Source: Paucihalobacter sp036825875
Lineage (GTDB): Bacteria > Bacteroidota > Bacteroidia > Flavobacteriales > Flavobacteriaceae
Assembly (NCBI RefSeq): GCF_036825875.1
Contig: NZ_DAISXK010000016.1
Location: forward strand, 1 to 57,855
Length of the DNA stretch: 57,855 bases
Reading direction: 5' to 3'
A program made the translations under genes and the position numbers. The notes beneath the pieces are model-generated. The model ran no database searches. It was given only the letters and a program-made list of their open reading frames with translations, and was not told where the DNA came from. This document shows, piece by piece, positions 34,287 through 43,195 of the stretch (its first letter is position 1; each line of letters begins with the position of its first letter).

Positions 34287-35780
34287 TTAACTAGCTTTTT
34301 CAATAAGTTCAGAAACAATTTTTCCGGAAAGCAAACACAGCGGAATCCCACCACCAGGATGTACACTTCCACCGCAAAAATAAAGATTGTTTATATTACT
34401 TTTGAAATTAGGGTGACGTAAAAATGCTGCAAATTTATTGTTTGAAGAAGCTCCATAAAGCGCTCCTTGATAGCTTTGTGTATTGGCTTCTATGGATCTA
34501 GGGTCTAAAATAGATTCGTACACTATAAGTGGTTCAATATCTTGTTTTAATAGTTTACTCACTTTTTTAATAACATTCTCTCTAGTTCGTGAGATAATTT
34601 CGTCCCAGTCTTGACCGGTATTGCTGGGTACATTAACCATCGTAAACCAATTTTCACATCCGTTTGGCGCATCAGTTGGCTCTTCTTTGGAAGTGATATT
34701 GACGTACACCGTTGGATCCAGATGGACGTTATTGCCTTTAAAAATAGTGTCAAATTCAGTTTTATAATTTTCTGAAAAGAAGATGTTATGTAAATCCAAT
34801 TGCGGGAACTCTTGAGAAATTCCCCAGTAAAATATCAATGCCGAACTACTTCGAGGCTGCGAAAGAATTTTTTCAGGAGCCTTGTGTTTGGGCAATAACT
34901 TTCTGTAGGTTGGTACCACATCGGCATTGGAAACGACAGTGTCAAAAGGTAAAAATACATTATTTACCTTAATACCGTCTACCTGATTGTTTGCTGCTAT
35001 AATTTCCTCGACTTTACTATTAAAGTAAAATTGTACACCAAGATCTTTTGCTAACTCAAACAGACTTAAAGTTATCTGATGCATACCACCTTTTGGGAAA
35101 TAGGTACCAAAATATTGCTCTAAATGTGGAATCATAGACATAATTCCCGGTGTTTGGTAAGGATTTGAACCATTATAGGTGGCAAACCGATTAAAAAACT
35201 GAACAAGTTTATCGCTGTTTAGAACTTTGCTATTATAATCTGCCAAGGTTGTATTAATATCTAAACTGGAAATATTGAAAATTGCTTTTAATGTGTCTTG
35301 GCTGAAATAGGTTAAAAATTTATGCAATGATTTTCCCAAGAACAAACTTGCGGTAAGATCGTACTTTTTCTTGCTTCTATTAAGGTAATCTATTAAGCTC
35401 TGTTCGTCAACATCAAATACTTTTGAAGCCGATTTGGCAAATTTTGCAATGTCAGCCTCCGCTGAAAAAGTTGTACCATCTTCAAAAAAGTAATTACAGA
35501 TAGTATCTTTGCGCTTATAACTAAAATAAGAATGCATGGGTTTATTGGCCAGCGCAAATAACTCCTCTATATATTGAGGCATGGTGAACAAGGACGGACC
35601 CATGTCAAATCGGTAGCCATCTGCAGTAAACGCCGTAAGTTTTCCTCCAGGATATGAATTAGCTTCATAAACTGATACCTTATTTCCTGAAGCTTGCAAA
35701 CGTATGGCAGTTGCCAGACCTGCAATTCCTGCACCGACAATAGCAATGTTTTGTGTAGCGTTTTTCGATTTCATTAGCAT
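34287..35780 (-). CDS. crtD: Carotenoid 3,4-desaturase (CrtI/CrtD family)
   Basis: Second phytoene-desaturase-like enzyme, 497 residues. The FAD-binding N-terminus is NIAIVGAGIAGLATAIRLQ, with an intact GxGxxG, followed by YPGGKLTAFTADGYRFDMGPS. The C-terminal motif is FCGGSVHPGGGIPLCLLSGK. Since crtI is at 19.4 kb and this gene sits with cruF and crtY, a 3,4-desaturase acting on the hydroxylated psi-end is likely; crtI is 4-step, this one 1-step. It could alternatively be a duplicate phytoene desaturase. ATG 35774 is two codons inside and equally possible. Confidence 0.88.
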   Translation of the reverse strand: MLMKSKNATQNIAIVGAGIAGLATAIRLQASGNKVSVYEANSYPGGKLTAFTADGYRFDMGPSLFTMPQYIEELFALANKPMHSYFSYKRKDTICNYFFEDGTTFSAEADIAKFAKSASKVFDVDEQSLIDYLNRSKKKYDLTASLFLGKSLHKFLTYFSQDTLKAIFNISSLDINTTLADYNSKVLNSDKLVQFFNRFATYNGSNPYQTPGIMSMIPHLEQYFGTYFPKGGMHQITLSLFELAKDLGVQFYFNSKVEEIIAANNQVDGIKVNNVFLPFDTVVSNADVVPTYRKLLPKHKAPEKILSQPRSSSALIFYWGISQEFPQLDLHNIFFSENYKTEFDTIFKGNNVHLDPTVYVNITSKEEPTDAPNGCENWFTMVNVPSNTGQDWDEIISRTRENVIKKVSKLLKQDIEPLIVYESILDPRSIEANTQSYQGALYGASSNNKFAAFLRHPNFKSNINNLYFCGGSVHPGGGIPLCLLSGKIVSELIEKAS

Positions 35781-36022
35781 TAACGAATATACTTTTTTTA
35801 CTTATAAAATTGATGCCTAATTTTATTAAAAATTTCGTAAAAAACTGAAATGGTATCACCGATTTAAATGTAACAATACTAACCCTCAATTTTAGTTATA
35901 TATTTAAAAAACAGCATTTAATAACTAATTCTTATATTCATTTTTAACTTGTATGGCTTTTGTATAGGTTAATCACTTTCGTTTGCCCTTTAATATTGAT
36001 ATCTTACAAAAAATTAAAAAAC

Positions 36023-37627
36023 ATGATTAGGTCAAGTTTAAAAATTATATTTATATACTTATTATCCTGTAGTCTAAATGCTCAAACGGTTGAAGACGAT
36101 TTTGAAGGTAATGGCAGTATTACTACTTGGTATGGAGATGATTGCGCTATTGATATTAGTTATCCGAATCCCTTTCAAGAAAGTATAAATAACTCAAATA
36201 CAGTACTGCGTTATAATGATGTTGGTGGCCCTTATGCCAATGTAAGATTTGACGTTCTAGCCAATTTTGATTTATCGGTAAATCGCACCTTTTCTTTTAA
36301 AATATTTGTACCCTCTGAAAGTATTACAGGAAACCAACCAAATGAGGTTGCATTAAAACTTCAAAATCGTTTTTTAGGCGCACCGTGGAGCACACAAACT
36401 GAAATTAAAAAAGCCATTGTTTTGGACGAATGGCAGGTAGTAACCTTCGATTTTGCAAATGATAATTATATCAATTTAGATCCTAACTCTGGAAACCCAG
36501 TTAACAGAGACGATTTAAACCGTGTTTTAATTCAAGTGAATGGGGAAAACAATAACGATTTGGTGACCGCGTACATTGACGATTTTTTGTATGACGGAAC
36601 TATAGATGCACCAGGAATTCCTAATTTTGATTATTTGGTTTGGTCGGATGAATTTAATGGTTCTGGTGCAATTGATGGTTCTAAGTGGTTTCATCAAACC
36701 TTATTGCCCAACGGTGTAAGTTGGTATAACAACGAAATTCAACACTATACCAACCGATTAACAAACACATTTGAAAGTGACGGTAATCTTAACCTTGTAG
36801 CTAAAAAAGAAACTTTTACCGACCAAGGTGTTACCAAAGAATACACTTCGGCAAGGCTTAATTCTAAATTTGCATTTACCTATGGAAAAGTAGAAGTAAG
36901 AGCTAAATTACCAAGCGGCGTTGGCACCTGGCCGGCCATTTGGACTTTGGGTAAAAATATTACTGAACCAGGTGGGTATTGGACAGACGATTTTGGAACA
37001 ACCCCATGGCCAGCGTGCGGAGAAATTGACATAATGGAGCATTGGGGAAGTGATCAAAATTTTGTTCAAAGCGCCATGCACACACCTTCAAGCCATAGCG
37101 GTACAATAAATAAAGGTGGACAAATCGTCCCAACCGCGTCCACAGAATTTCACGTTTACACTTTAGTTTGGACTGAAGAACAAATGATATTTAGTGTTGA
37201 TGATAATGTACATTACATTTACAATCCCGAAGTTAAAAATGCCGATACTTGGCCTTTTGACGATGAACAGTATTTACTTTTAAATTTCGCTATCCAGCCA
37301 TCTATCGACCCGAATTTCACAGAAGATGCCATGGAAATTGATTATGTGCGTATCTATCAGGAAACACCACTTTCAATTGACAATCAAGTCGCTAATGATG
37401 TTACTATTTACCCTATTCCTGCAAGAGATTCAGTTAACATAAGAATTGACAACCAATTAATAGGCACCAATCTAAAAGTTTATTCGATGTTAGGACAGAA
37501 ACTTGTAGATACTTCGCTTGATAGTATTGATTTTAATTTGAATATATCAGCATTCACTAAAGGAATTTACATTCTAAGTATTGAAAATGAAACACATACA
37601 ATTGTAAAAAAAATCATTAAAAACTGA
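36023..37627 (+). CDS. Secreted GH16 beta-glucanase (laminarinase) with T9SS sorting domain
   Basis: A 534-residue exported enzyme predicted to cut beta-1,3-glucans such as laminarin. The signal peptide (ATG 36023, ends LNAQ) is followed by a galactose-binding-like carbohydrate module (about 25-195), then the GH16 domain (about 205-450). Its catalytic motif is E334-I-D336-I-M-E339 in CGEIDIMEHWG; E334 is the nucleophile and E339 the acid/base. A T9SS type A sorting domain (IYPIPARDSVNIRI to GIYILSI) completes it. WSDEFNGSGAIDGSKW marks the GH16 start. It is followed by convergent guaB only 13 bases away. Confidence 0.93.
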   Translation: MIRSSLKIIFIYLLSCSLNAQTVEDDFEGNGSITTWYGDDCAIDISYPNPFQESINNSNTVLRYNDVGGPYANVRFDVLANFDLSVNRTFSFKIFVPSESITGNQPNEVALKLQNRFLGAPWSTQTEIKKAIVLDEWQVVTFDFANDNYINLDPNSGNPVNRDDLNRVLIQVNGENNNDLVTAYIDDFLYDGTIDAPGIPNFDYLVWSDEFNGSGAIDGSKWFHQTLLPNGVSWYNNEIQHYTNRLTNTFESDGNLNLVAKKETFTDQGVTKEYTSARLNSKFAFTYGKVEVRAKLPSGVGTWPAIWTLGKNITEPGGYWTDDFGTTPWPACGEIDIMEHWGSDQNFVQSAMHTPSSHSGTINKGGQIVPTASTEFHVYTLVWTEEQMIFSVDDNVHYIYNPEVKNADTWPFDDEQYLLLNFAIQPSIDPNFTEDAMEIDYVRIYQETPLSIDNQVANDVTIYPIPARDSVNIRIDNQLIGTNLKVYSMLGQKLVDTSLDSIDFNLNISAFTKGIYILSIENETHTIVKKIIKN

Positions 37628-37640
37628 ATGATTCTAATTT

Positions 37641-39113
37641 TTATCTCGAATAATTTGGTGATTCTTTCGTAATCGTCACATTATGCGGATGACTTTCGTT
37701 TATGCCACTTGCTGTGATTTTTACAAACCTTCCTGTTTCTTTCAAAGTAGCAATATCTTTAGCGCCGCAATAGCCCATACCAGCTCTTAAACCGCCGATA
37801 AATTGATGGATACTTTCTTCTAAATCCCCTTTATAAGGTACACGACCAACAATGCCTTCAGGAACTAATTTCTTGATATCGTCTTCAACATCTTGAAAGT
37901 AACGATCTTTACTTCCTTGTTTCATGGCTTCAACCGAACCCATTCCACGGTAAGATTTGAACTTTCTTCCTTCGTAAATAATAGTTTCACCTGGACTTTC
38001 TTTCGTACCAGCTAATAAGGAACCCAACATTACGCTGTCGGCTCCTGCAGCGATGGCCTTAGGAATATCGCCCGTGTAACGAATACCACCATCAGCAATT
38101 ACAGGTACTCCTGAACCTTTTATGGCTGCAGCGACTTCTAATACTGCTGAAAACTGCGGAAATCCAACACCCGCAACCACACGTGTTGTACAGATGGATC
38201 CAGGTCCGATACCTACTTTAACGGCATCAGCACCTGCTTCAACTAAATATTTGGCGGCAGCGGCTGTTGCTATATTTCCAACAATCACCTCCAATTTAGG
38301 AAACTTGCTTTTTATTTCTTTTAAAACAGATACAACACCTTTGGTATGGCCGTGCGCTGTATCGATAACTACGGCGTCAACGCCCGCTTTTACTAAGGCA
38401 GCAGCACGCTGAACAGCATCGGGAGTCACGCCTATTGCGGCTGCAACACGTAACCTTCCATAAGTGTCTTTATTGGCAATTGGTTTTTGTGTAACCTTCG
38501 TAATATCTCTAAACGTAATAAGTCCAGCTAACTTAAAATTATCATCAACAATCAATAATTTCTCAATTTTATTTTGCTGAAGGATAATTTCAGCATCGCT
38601 TAAAGATGTTCCGACGGCTGCAGTAACTAAATTTTCTTTGGTCATGACTTCCACAATCGGACGATCATTTTCATGCTCAAAACGTAAATCTCTATTGGTA
38701 ACGATACCTTTTAGAATCCCTTTTTCGTTAACTATCGGAATGCCGCCAATACTATGTTCGGCCATGTTGCGTTTCGCATCTAATACGGTTGCTGTGAGCG
38801 GCAAAGTAACTGGGTCTAGAATCATCCCACTTTCAGCACGTTTTACCTTTCTCACTTTGGTGGCTTGCTCTTCAATAGTCATATTTTTATGAAGCACACC
38901 TATTCCACCTTCTCGCGCCATGGCAATGGCCATTTTACTTTCAGTAACAGTATCCATGGCAGCAGACACTATAGGTACATTAATGGTAATATTTCTCGTA
39001 AATTTTGTTTGAATGTTAACCTCTCTAGGAAGTATTTCTGAGTAGTTTGGTACTAAAAGTACGTCGTCGTAGGTTAAGCCTTCGCCTACTATTTTATTTT
39101 CATGTGCTGTCAT
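37641..39113 (-). CDS. guaB: Inosine-5'-monophosphate dehydrogenase
   Basis: Oxidises IMP to XMP with NAD, first committed step of GMP synthesis. The 490-residue product has the catalytic core, two CBS domains (about 95-205) and the active-site Cys in GPGSICTTRVVAGVG. VIADGGIRYTGDI and the flap region YRGMGSVEAM are intact. ATG 39113 (MTAHENKIVGEGLTYDDVLL) is preferred; nine upstream in-frame residues are not conserved. A TATCTTTG -7 element lies just upstream. Confidence 0.96.
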   Translation of the reverse strand: MTAHENKIVGEGLTYDDVLLVPNYSEILPREVNIQTKFTRNITINVPIVSAAMDTVTESKMAIAMAREGGIGVLHKNMTIEEQATKVRKVKRAESGMILDPVTLPLTATVLDAKRNMAEHSIGGIPIVNEKGILKGIVTNRDLRFEHENDRPIVEVMTKENLVTAAVGTSLSDAEIILQQNKIEKLLIVDDNFKLAGLITFRDITKVTQKPIANKDTYGRLRVAAAIGVTPDAVQRAAALVKAGVDAVVIDTAHGHTKGVVSVLKEIKSKFPKLEVIVGNIATAAAAKYLVEAGADAVKVGIGPGSICTTRVVAGVGFPQFSAVLEVAAAIKGSGVPVIADGGIRYTGDIPKAIAAGADSVMLGSLLAGTKESPGETIIYEGRKFKSYRGMGSVEAMKQGSKDRYFQDVEDDIKKLVPEGIVGRVPYKGDLEESIHQFIGGLRAGMGYCGAKDIATLKETGRFVKITASGINESHPHNVTITKESPNYSR

Positions 39114-39137
39114 GCTGCAATTACTTTGAATTGCGTG

Positions 39138-39145
39138 CAAAGATA
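39138..39145 (-). promoter_or_regulatory. -7 promoter element of guaB
   Basis: Minus-strand TATCTTTG matches TAnnTTTG, 25 bases before ATG 39113. No -33 match. Confidence 0.55.
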
Positions 39146-39271
39146 CTGCTTTTTTTTATGCTATTATGAAAGGCTATTCTTTTTAAAAAGTCAAGTCCGA
39201 AAATAATTTTAATAGTAAATATTTCACACACATTTTGTTGTAAATTTTATTTTTATTTATTCTAAATAAGC

Positions 39272-39302
39272 TTTGAAAATTAATAATTGCATAATACATT
39301 TG
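39272..39302 (+). promoter_or_regulatory. Promoter of the TonB-dependent receptor gene
   Basis: TTTG (39272-39275), exactly 19 bases, TACATTTG (39295-39302): a perfect match to the Bacteroidota consensus. It lies about 40 bases before the ATG. No Fur-like palindrome is evident. Confidence 0.85.
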
Positions 39303-39342
39303 CAGTCGAAAAAATAAAACTATTTATATTAAGTCTAAATTA

Positions 39343-41574
39343 ATGAAGAAGCTACTAACATCAATTTTATTATCGTTCTGCGCAATTGCATATTCTCAAA
39401 ACGATGAAACTAAAACCGCCAAAGCACAAGATTCAATTCAGAAACTAGATGAAGTAATTTTAAATGCCAATGTTATTTTTGGTAATAAATATGTCGCTAA
39501 AAATCGAACAGGTTCCTCTTATTACATTTCACCTGAAGAATTAAAAAAATTCAATTACACCGATATCAATCGGGTATTGCGATCGGTTCCGGGCGTTAAT
39601 TTTTACGAAGAAGACGGTTTTGGTCTTAGACCTAATATTAGTTTAAGAGGTACATCTCCAGAAAGAAGTGCGAAAATTTCGATTATGGAAGATGGTGTAC
39701 TCATCGCACCTGCGCCCTATAGCGCTCCTGCTGCCTACTATTTCCCATCAGTTGCCAGAATGCAGGCTGTTGAAATTTTAAAAGGAAGTAGTCAAATACA
39801 ATACGGACCATTCACCACAGGTGGCGCCATTAATTTTGTTTCTGCCCAAATACCAAACACCTTTCAAGGACAAGTGAGAGCAAGTTATGGTTCTTTTGAA
39901 ACTTCGCAATTACATGCAAGAGTTGGAGATCAAAAGGAAACTGTCGGCTATATGGTTGAGTTTTTAAACCATGCATCTAACGGATTTAAAAATTTACCTT
40001 CGGGTGCGAATACTGGCTTTGATATCAATGATGTAGTAGCGAAGTTTAGAGTAAATAGTCGCAAGGAAGCGTCCTTACAACAATCGCTTGAAGCCAAATT
40101 TCAATATTCCAATCAAGATTCTAACGAAACCTATTTAGGTTTAACGGATGCAGATTTTGCAAACGCACCATTTGATAGATACGCAGCGTCGCAAGTTGAT
40201 AACATTACAACAGAGCATGTTCAATTGATGTTAACGCATACCGTAGATTTCACAAAAGATTTGAGATTGACCACCCAAGCTTACCACAATAAATTTTCAA
40301 GAAATTGGTACAAACTAAATGACGTAAGCGCCAATGGTGAAAAAGTAGGTATCACAGATATTTTAACAAATCCAGAGCAGTTTAGTTCTCATATGGCTAT
40401 CATTAGAGGTGATGAAGACTCCGCCAACGATGCCTTTTTTGTGCGTGCCAATAACAGAGCGTATTATTCTCAAGGTATTCAATCTAAGTTTGATTATCAT
40501 TTTTATGGTAATGAAACCTTTCATGATATAGAAGTTGGTGTGCGTTATCATTACGACGAAGAAGATCGATTTCAGTGGGACGATCGTTATAATATCGTAA
40601 ATGGCATCATGAACCTAACTTTTGATGCGATAGAAGGATCAGGTGCGAATCGTATTAGCAGCGCCAATGCTTTAGCTGCCTTTGCGATGTACAAATTTAA
40701 ATACAAAAACTTAACTGTTTCTCCAGGTTTACGGTATGAAAATATTTTACTTGACCGCATAGATTTTGGCAGCAACAATCCAGGAAGAAATCCCGGAGCG
40801 GCGTCCGAAAGAGAAAATCGCGTTGAAGTTTGGATACCTGGAATTGGTTTCAATTATGCTTTCGCCAATGATATTTCCGTATTCGGTGGCGTTCACAAAG
40901 GCTTTTCACCACCGAGTAACCAACCGGGACAGAAAGCCGAAGAAAGTATCAATTACGAACTAGGTTCACGATTTGTATTGGGAGAAATTCGTGGTGAAGT
41001 TATCGGATTTTACAACGATTACAGCAATTTACTAGGTAGTGATTTAGCAGCAACAGGTGGTTCTGGCTCACTAGAACAGTTTAATGCTGGAGGCGTTTTA
41101 GTTAATGGTTTGGAATTATTATTGAATTACGACCTATTGTCAAAAAATGATAATTTGAGTCTTCCAATTACAGTTGGTTACACTCTTACAAACACCGAAT
41201 TCCAATCCAGCTTTAGCAGCAACGAAGGTTTATGGGGTGAAGTAACCGAAGGTGATGAATTACCATACATCCCAAAGCATCAATTTAATATGATGATTGG
41301 TTTAGAGCACGCCAAATTCGACCTTAGCTTAAGCGGCAGATTTAATGGCGAATTCCGAACCATGGCTGGCACAGGTAGCATTCCTCAAAATGAATTGGTT
41401 GAATCGAATTTTATTGTAGATTTTGCGGCTAAATATCATTTATTGAAGCAACTGAGTTTAACTGGCCATGTTATCAATTTACTTGACGAAACGTATGCTG
41501 TATCAAGAGTACCATCAGGATTAAGGCCTGGACATCCGTTTGGCGTTTATGGTGGTTTAGAATTTAGGTTTTAA
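39343..41574 (+). CDS. TonB-dependent outer-membrane receptor, FecA-like
   Basis: A 743-residue outer-membrane receptor. After a signal peptide (MKKLLTSILLSFCAIAYSQ) comes a TonB-box-like LDEVILNA and a plug domain (about 60-170: INRVLRSVPGVNFYEED, VEILKGSSQIQYGP). The remaining beta-barrel ends GHPFGVYGGLEFRF with the usual terminal Phe. The plug sequence GLRPNISLRGTSPERSAKI is typical of iron(III)-dicitrate-type (FecA) receptors, so siderophore or citrate-iron uptake is the best guess. It lacks an N-terminal SusC carboxypeptidase-like domain and has no SusD neighbour. Confidence 0.9.
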   Translation: MKKLLTSILLSFCAIAYSQNDETKTAKAQDSIQKLDEVILNANVIFGNKYVAKNRTGSSYYISPEELKKFNYTDINRVLRSVPGVNFYEEDGFGLRPNISLRGTSPERSAKISIMEDGVLIAPAPYSAPAAYYFPSVARMQAVEILKGSSQIQYGPFTTGGAINFVSAQIPNTFQGQVRASYGSFETSQLHARVGDQKETVGYMVEFLNHASNGFKNLPSGANTGFDINDVVAKFRVNSRKEASLQQSLEAKFQYSNQDSNETYLGLTDADFANAPFDRYAASQVDNITTEHVQLMLTHTVDFTKDLRLTTQAYHNKFSRNWYKLNDVSANGEKVGITDILTNPEQFSSHMAIIRGDEDSANDAFFVRANNRAYYSQGIQSKFDYHFYGNETFHDIEVGVRYHYDEEDRFQWDDRYNIVNGIMNLTFDAIEGSGANRISSANALAAFAMYKFKYKNLTVSPGLRYENILLDRIDFGSNNPGRNPGAASERENRVEVWIPGIGFNYAFANDISVFGGVHKGFSPPSNQPGQKAEESINYELGSRFVLGEIRGEVIGFYNDYSNLLGSDLAATGGSGSLEQFNAGGVLVNGLELLLNYDLLSKNDNLSLPITVGYTLTNTEFQSSFSSNEGLWGEVTEGDELPYIPKHQFNMMIGLEHAKFDLSLSGRFNGEFRTMAGTGSIPQNELVESNFIVDFAAKYHLLKQLSLTGHVINLLDETYAVSRVPSGLRPGHPFGVYGGLEFRF

Positions 41575-41603
41575 GTTGATTTGAGTGATTTTTTTTAAGT
41601 GTG

Positions 41604-41636
41604 AAAGGTTTGTCATTGATTTGGCAAACCTTTTTT
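41604..41636. terminator. Terminator between the TonB receptor and HMG-CoA lyase genes
   Basis: AAAGGTTTG pairs with CAAACCTTT around a 12-base loop and is followed by T on the plus strand. The convergent lyase gene ends just beyond. Confidence 0.75.
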
Positions 41637-41650
41637 ATTATTAACAAACT

Positions 41651-42514
41651 CTAATGATACACCGAAAATATCTTGGTTGCTTCATTATAAGCACTTTCAA
41701 AACTTAAAGCATTCAAATTATTTAATTTTTGCTGGGTAAAATACGAGAGTAATCTTTCGGTTGGCATATTGCCTGTAAGTTCATCTTTGGCCATCGGACA
41801 GCCACCAAAGCCTTGAATAGCGCCATCAAAACGCATGCATCCTGCTTTATGGGCGGCGTCTACCTTTTCAAACCAAGTGCTTTGCGTGGTGTGCAAATGG
41901 GCACCAAATTCTATATGCGGATATTTAGGTATTAAATTCGAAAACAAATAGTCGATGGTTTCAGGATCGGAAGTGCCAACGGTATCACTCAATGATAAAA
42001 TCTTTACACCCATGGTTGCTAATTTTTCAGTCCATTCCCCTACGATATCCACATTCCATGGATCGCCATAAGGATTGCCAAAACCCATCGAAATATACAC
42101 AACGACTTCCTTAGCAGTGGTGTTCGCTATCTCTAAAATTTCATTTAAAGTCACTATAGATTCTGCTATCGTTTTATGCGTATTTCGCATTTGAAAGTTC
42201 TCAGAAATCGAAAATGGAAATCCTAAATAATTAATTTCTTTATGTTGGGCCGCATCTTGTGCACCTCTGGTATTGGCAATAATGGCCAATAATTTACTAC
42301 TGGTTTTACTTAAATCGAGTTTGGCTAAAACTTCTGCCGTATCTACCATTTGCGGAATTGCTTTGGGCGATACAAAACTGCCAAAATCAATAGTATCAAA
42401 CCCAACGCGTAATAAGGATTGGATATACTGAACCTTTTTTTCGGTAGGAATAAACATCTTGATGCCTTGCATGGCATCGCGCGGACATTCTATAATTTTC
42501 AATGATTGCTTCAT
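41651..42514 (-). CDS. Hydroxymethylglutaryl-CoA lyase
   Basis: Cleaves 3-hydroxy-3-methylglutaryl-CoA to acetyl-CoA and acetoacetate in leucine breakdown. The 287-residue TIM-barrel protein shows IIECPRDAMQGI (the HMGL start with the catalytic Asp/Arg region), SLSDTVGTSDPE and the C-terminal signature GFGGCPMAKDELTGN, containing the catalytic Cys. The His pair needed for the metal is present in HLHTTQS. The ATG is only eight bases from a -7-like motif, so the mRNA may be nearly leaderless. Confidence 0.93.
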   Translation of the reverse strand: MKQSLKIIECPRDAMQGIKMFIPTEKKVQYIQSLLRVGFDTIDFGSFVSPKAIPQMVDTAEVLAKLDLSKTSSKLLAIIANTRGAQDAAQHKEINYLGFPFSISENFQMRNTHKTIAESIVTLNEILEIANTTAKEVVVYISMGFGNPYGDPWNVDIVGEWTEKLATMGVKILSLSDTVGTSDPETIDYLFSNLIPKYPHIEFGAHLHTTQSTWFEKVDAAHKAGCMRFDGAIQGFGGCPMAKDELTGNMPTERLLSYFTQQKLNNLNALSFESAYNEATKIFSVYH

Positions 42515-42521
42515 TTGAATT

Positions 42522-42529
42522 CAAATATA
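42522..42529 (-). promoter_or_regulatory. -7-like element of the HMG-CoA lyase gene
   Basis: Minus-strand TATATTTG fits TAnnTTTG and ends eight bases before the ATG. The predicted transcript start would be at or within a few bases of the start codon. Confidence 0.45.
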
Positions 42530-42544
42530 AGAAAGAATTTTGCG

Positions 42545-42558
42545 TTGACTGTAGTCAA
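42545..42558. promoter_or_regulatory. Palindrome between HMG-CoA lyase and mazE
   Basis: TTGACT and AGTCAA flank a two-base centre (GT). It sits between divergent starts at 42514 and 42630, near the -30 region of the lyase promoter. It could be an operator for a repressor such as a MazE/MazF complex or a fatty-acid/branched-chain regulator. It is inference from symmetry and position only. Confidence 0.4.
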
Positions 42559-42629
42559 TTTTCCGAATGAAGAATTAATTTTTATTTTCGAATAAAATGT
42601 ATTTACTTTGTAATCACATAAAATAAATT

Positions 42630-42875
42630 ATGGAAACATCAATTATAAAAATAGGAAATTCTAAAGGGCTGCGATTAAGTAAAACAATTTTAGAAAAATA
42701 TAATATTAAGGATAAAGTCGAACTCATTCTTGAAAAAGGACATATCATTTTGAAACCGATAGTTAGCCCTAGAAAAAACTGGGATAAGGAATTCAAAAAA
42801 ATGAGTGAAAATGGTGACGACCAATTGTTGATGAATGATATTTTTGAAGATGAAAACCTAGACGAATGGAGTTAA
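42630..42875 (+). CDS. mazE: MazE/AbrB-type antitoxin
   Basis: An 81-residue SpoVT-AbrB fold protein: TSIIKIGNSKGLRLSKTILE is the DNA-binding swapped-hairpin motif, and the acidic C-terminus (DDQLLMNDIFEDENLDEW) is the toxin-binding tail. It is expected to neutralise MazF and repress its own operon. Its stop overlaps the toxin start by ten bases, the usual antitoxin-first order. The codon use and AT content do not clearly differ from the neighbours. Confidence 0.9.
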   Translation: METSIIKIGNSKGLRLSKTILEKYNIKDKVELILEKGHIILKPIVSPRKNWDKEFKKMSENGDDQLLMNDIFEDENLDEWS

Positions 42876-43189
42876 ACCAGTACACCATAGTTCTTGTAAA
42901 TCTTGATTCAACTATTGGAAGCGAAATAAAAAAAACAAGACCTTGTGTTATAATTTCTCCTAACGAAATGAACTTTTATTTAAACACCATCGTTCTAGCA
43001 CCAATGACCACTAATCTTAAAAAATACCCAACCAGGGTTGCGGTTAATCACGACGGAAAAAAAGGTATGATTGCAATTGATCAAATTCGTACAGTTGATA
43101 AATCACGAATCATAAAAACATTCGAAAAGTTAAGCGTCTCCGAAATTAATACGTGTAAAGAAATAATCAAAGAAACCTATGTTGATTAG
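42866..43189 (+). CDS. mazF: MazF/PemK-type endoribonuclease toxin
   Basis: A 107-residue toxin of the MazF/PemK family, cutting mRNA at short recognition sites. TRPCVIISPNEMNFYLNTIV is the conserved active-site strand region and MIAIDQIRTVDKSRIIK the second motif. The catalytic Arg (TRP) is present, but the cleavage specificity cannot be predicted. It is translationally coupled to mazE. It faces the LysE gene with six bases between. Confidence 0.92.
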   Translation: MELNQYTIVLVNLDSTIGSEIKKTRPCVIISPNEMNFYLNTIVLAPMTTNLKKYPTRVAVNHDGKKGMIAIDQIRTVDKSRIIKTFEKLSVSEINTCKEIIKETYVD

Positions 43190-43195
43190 CGTATT

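Noticed and set aside
42614..42796. Minus-strand 60-codon frame over mazE
   Set aside because: Antisense to a recognisable AbrB-fold antitoxin.
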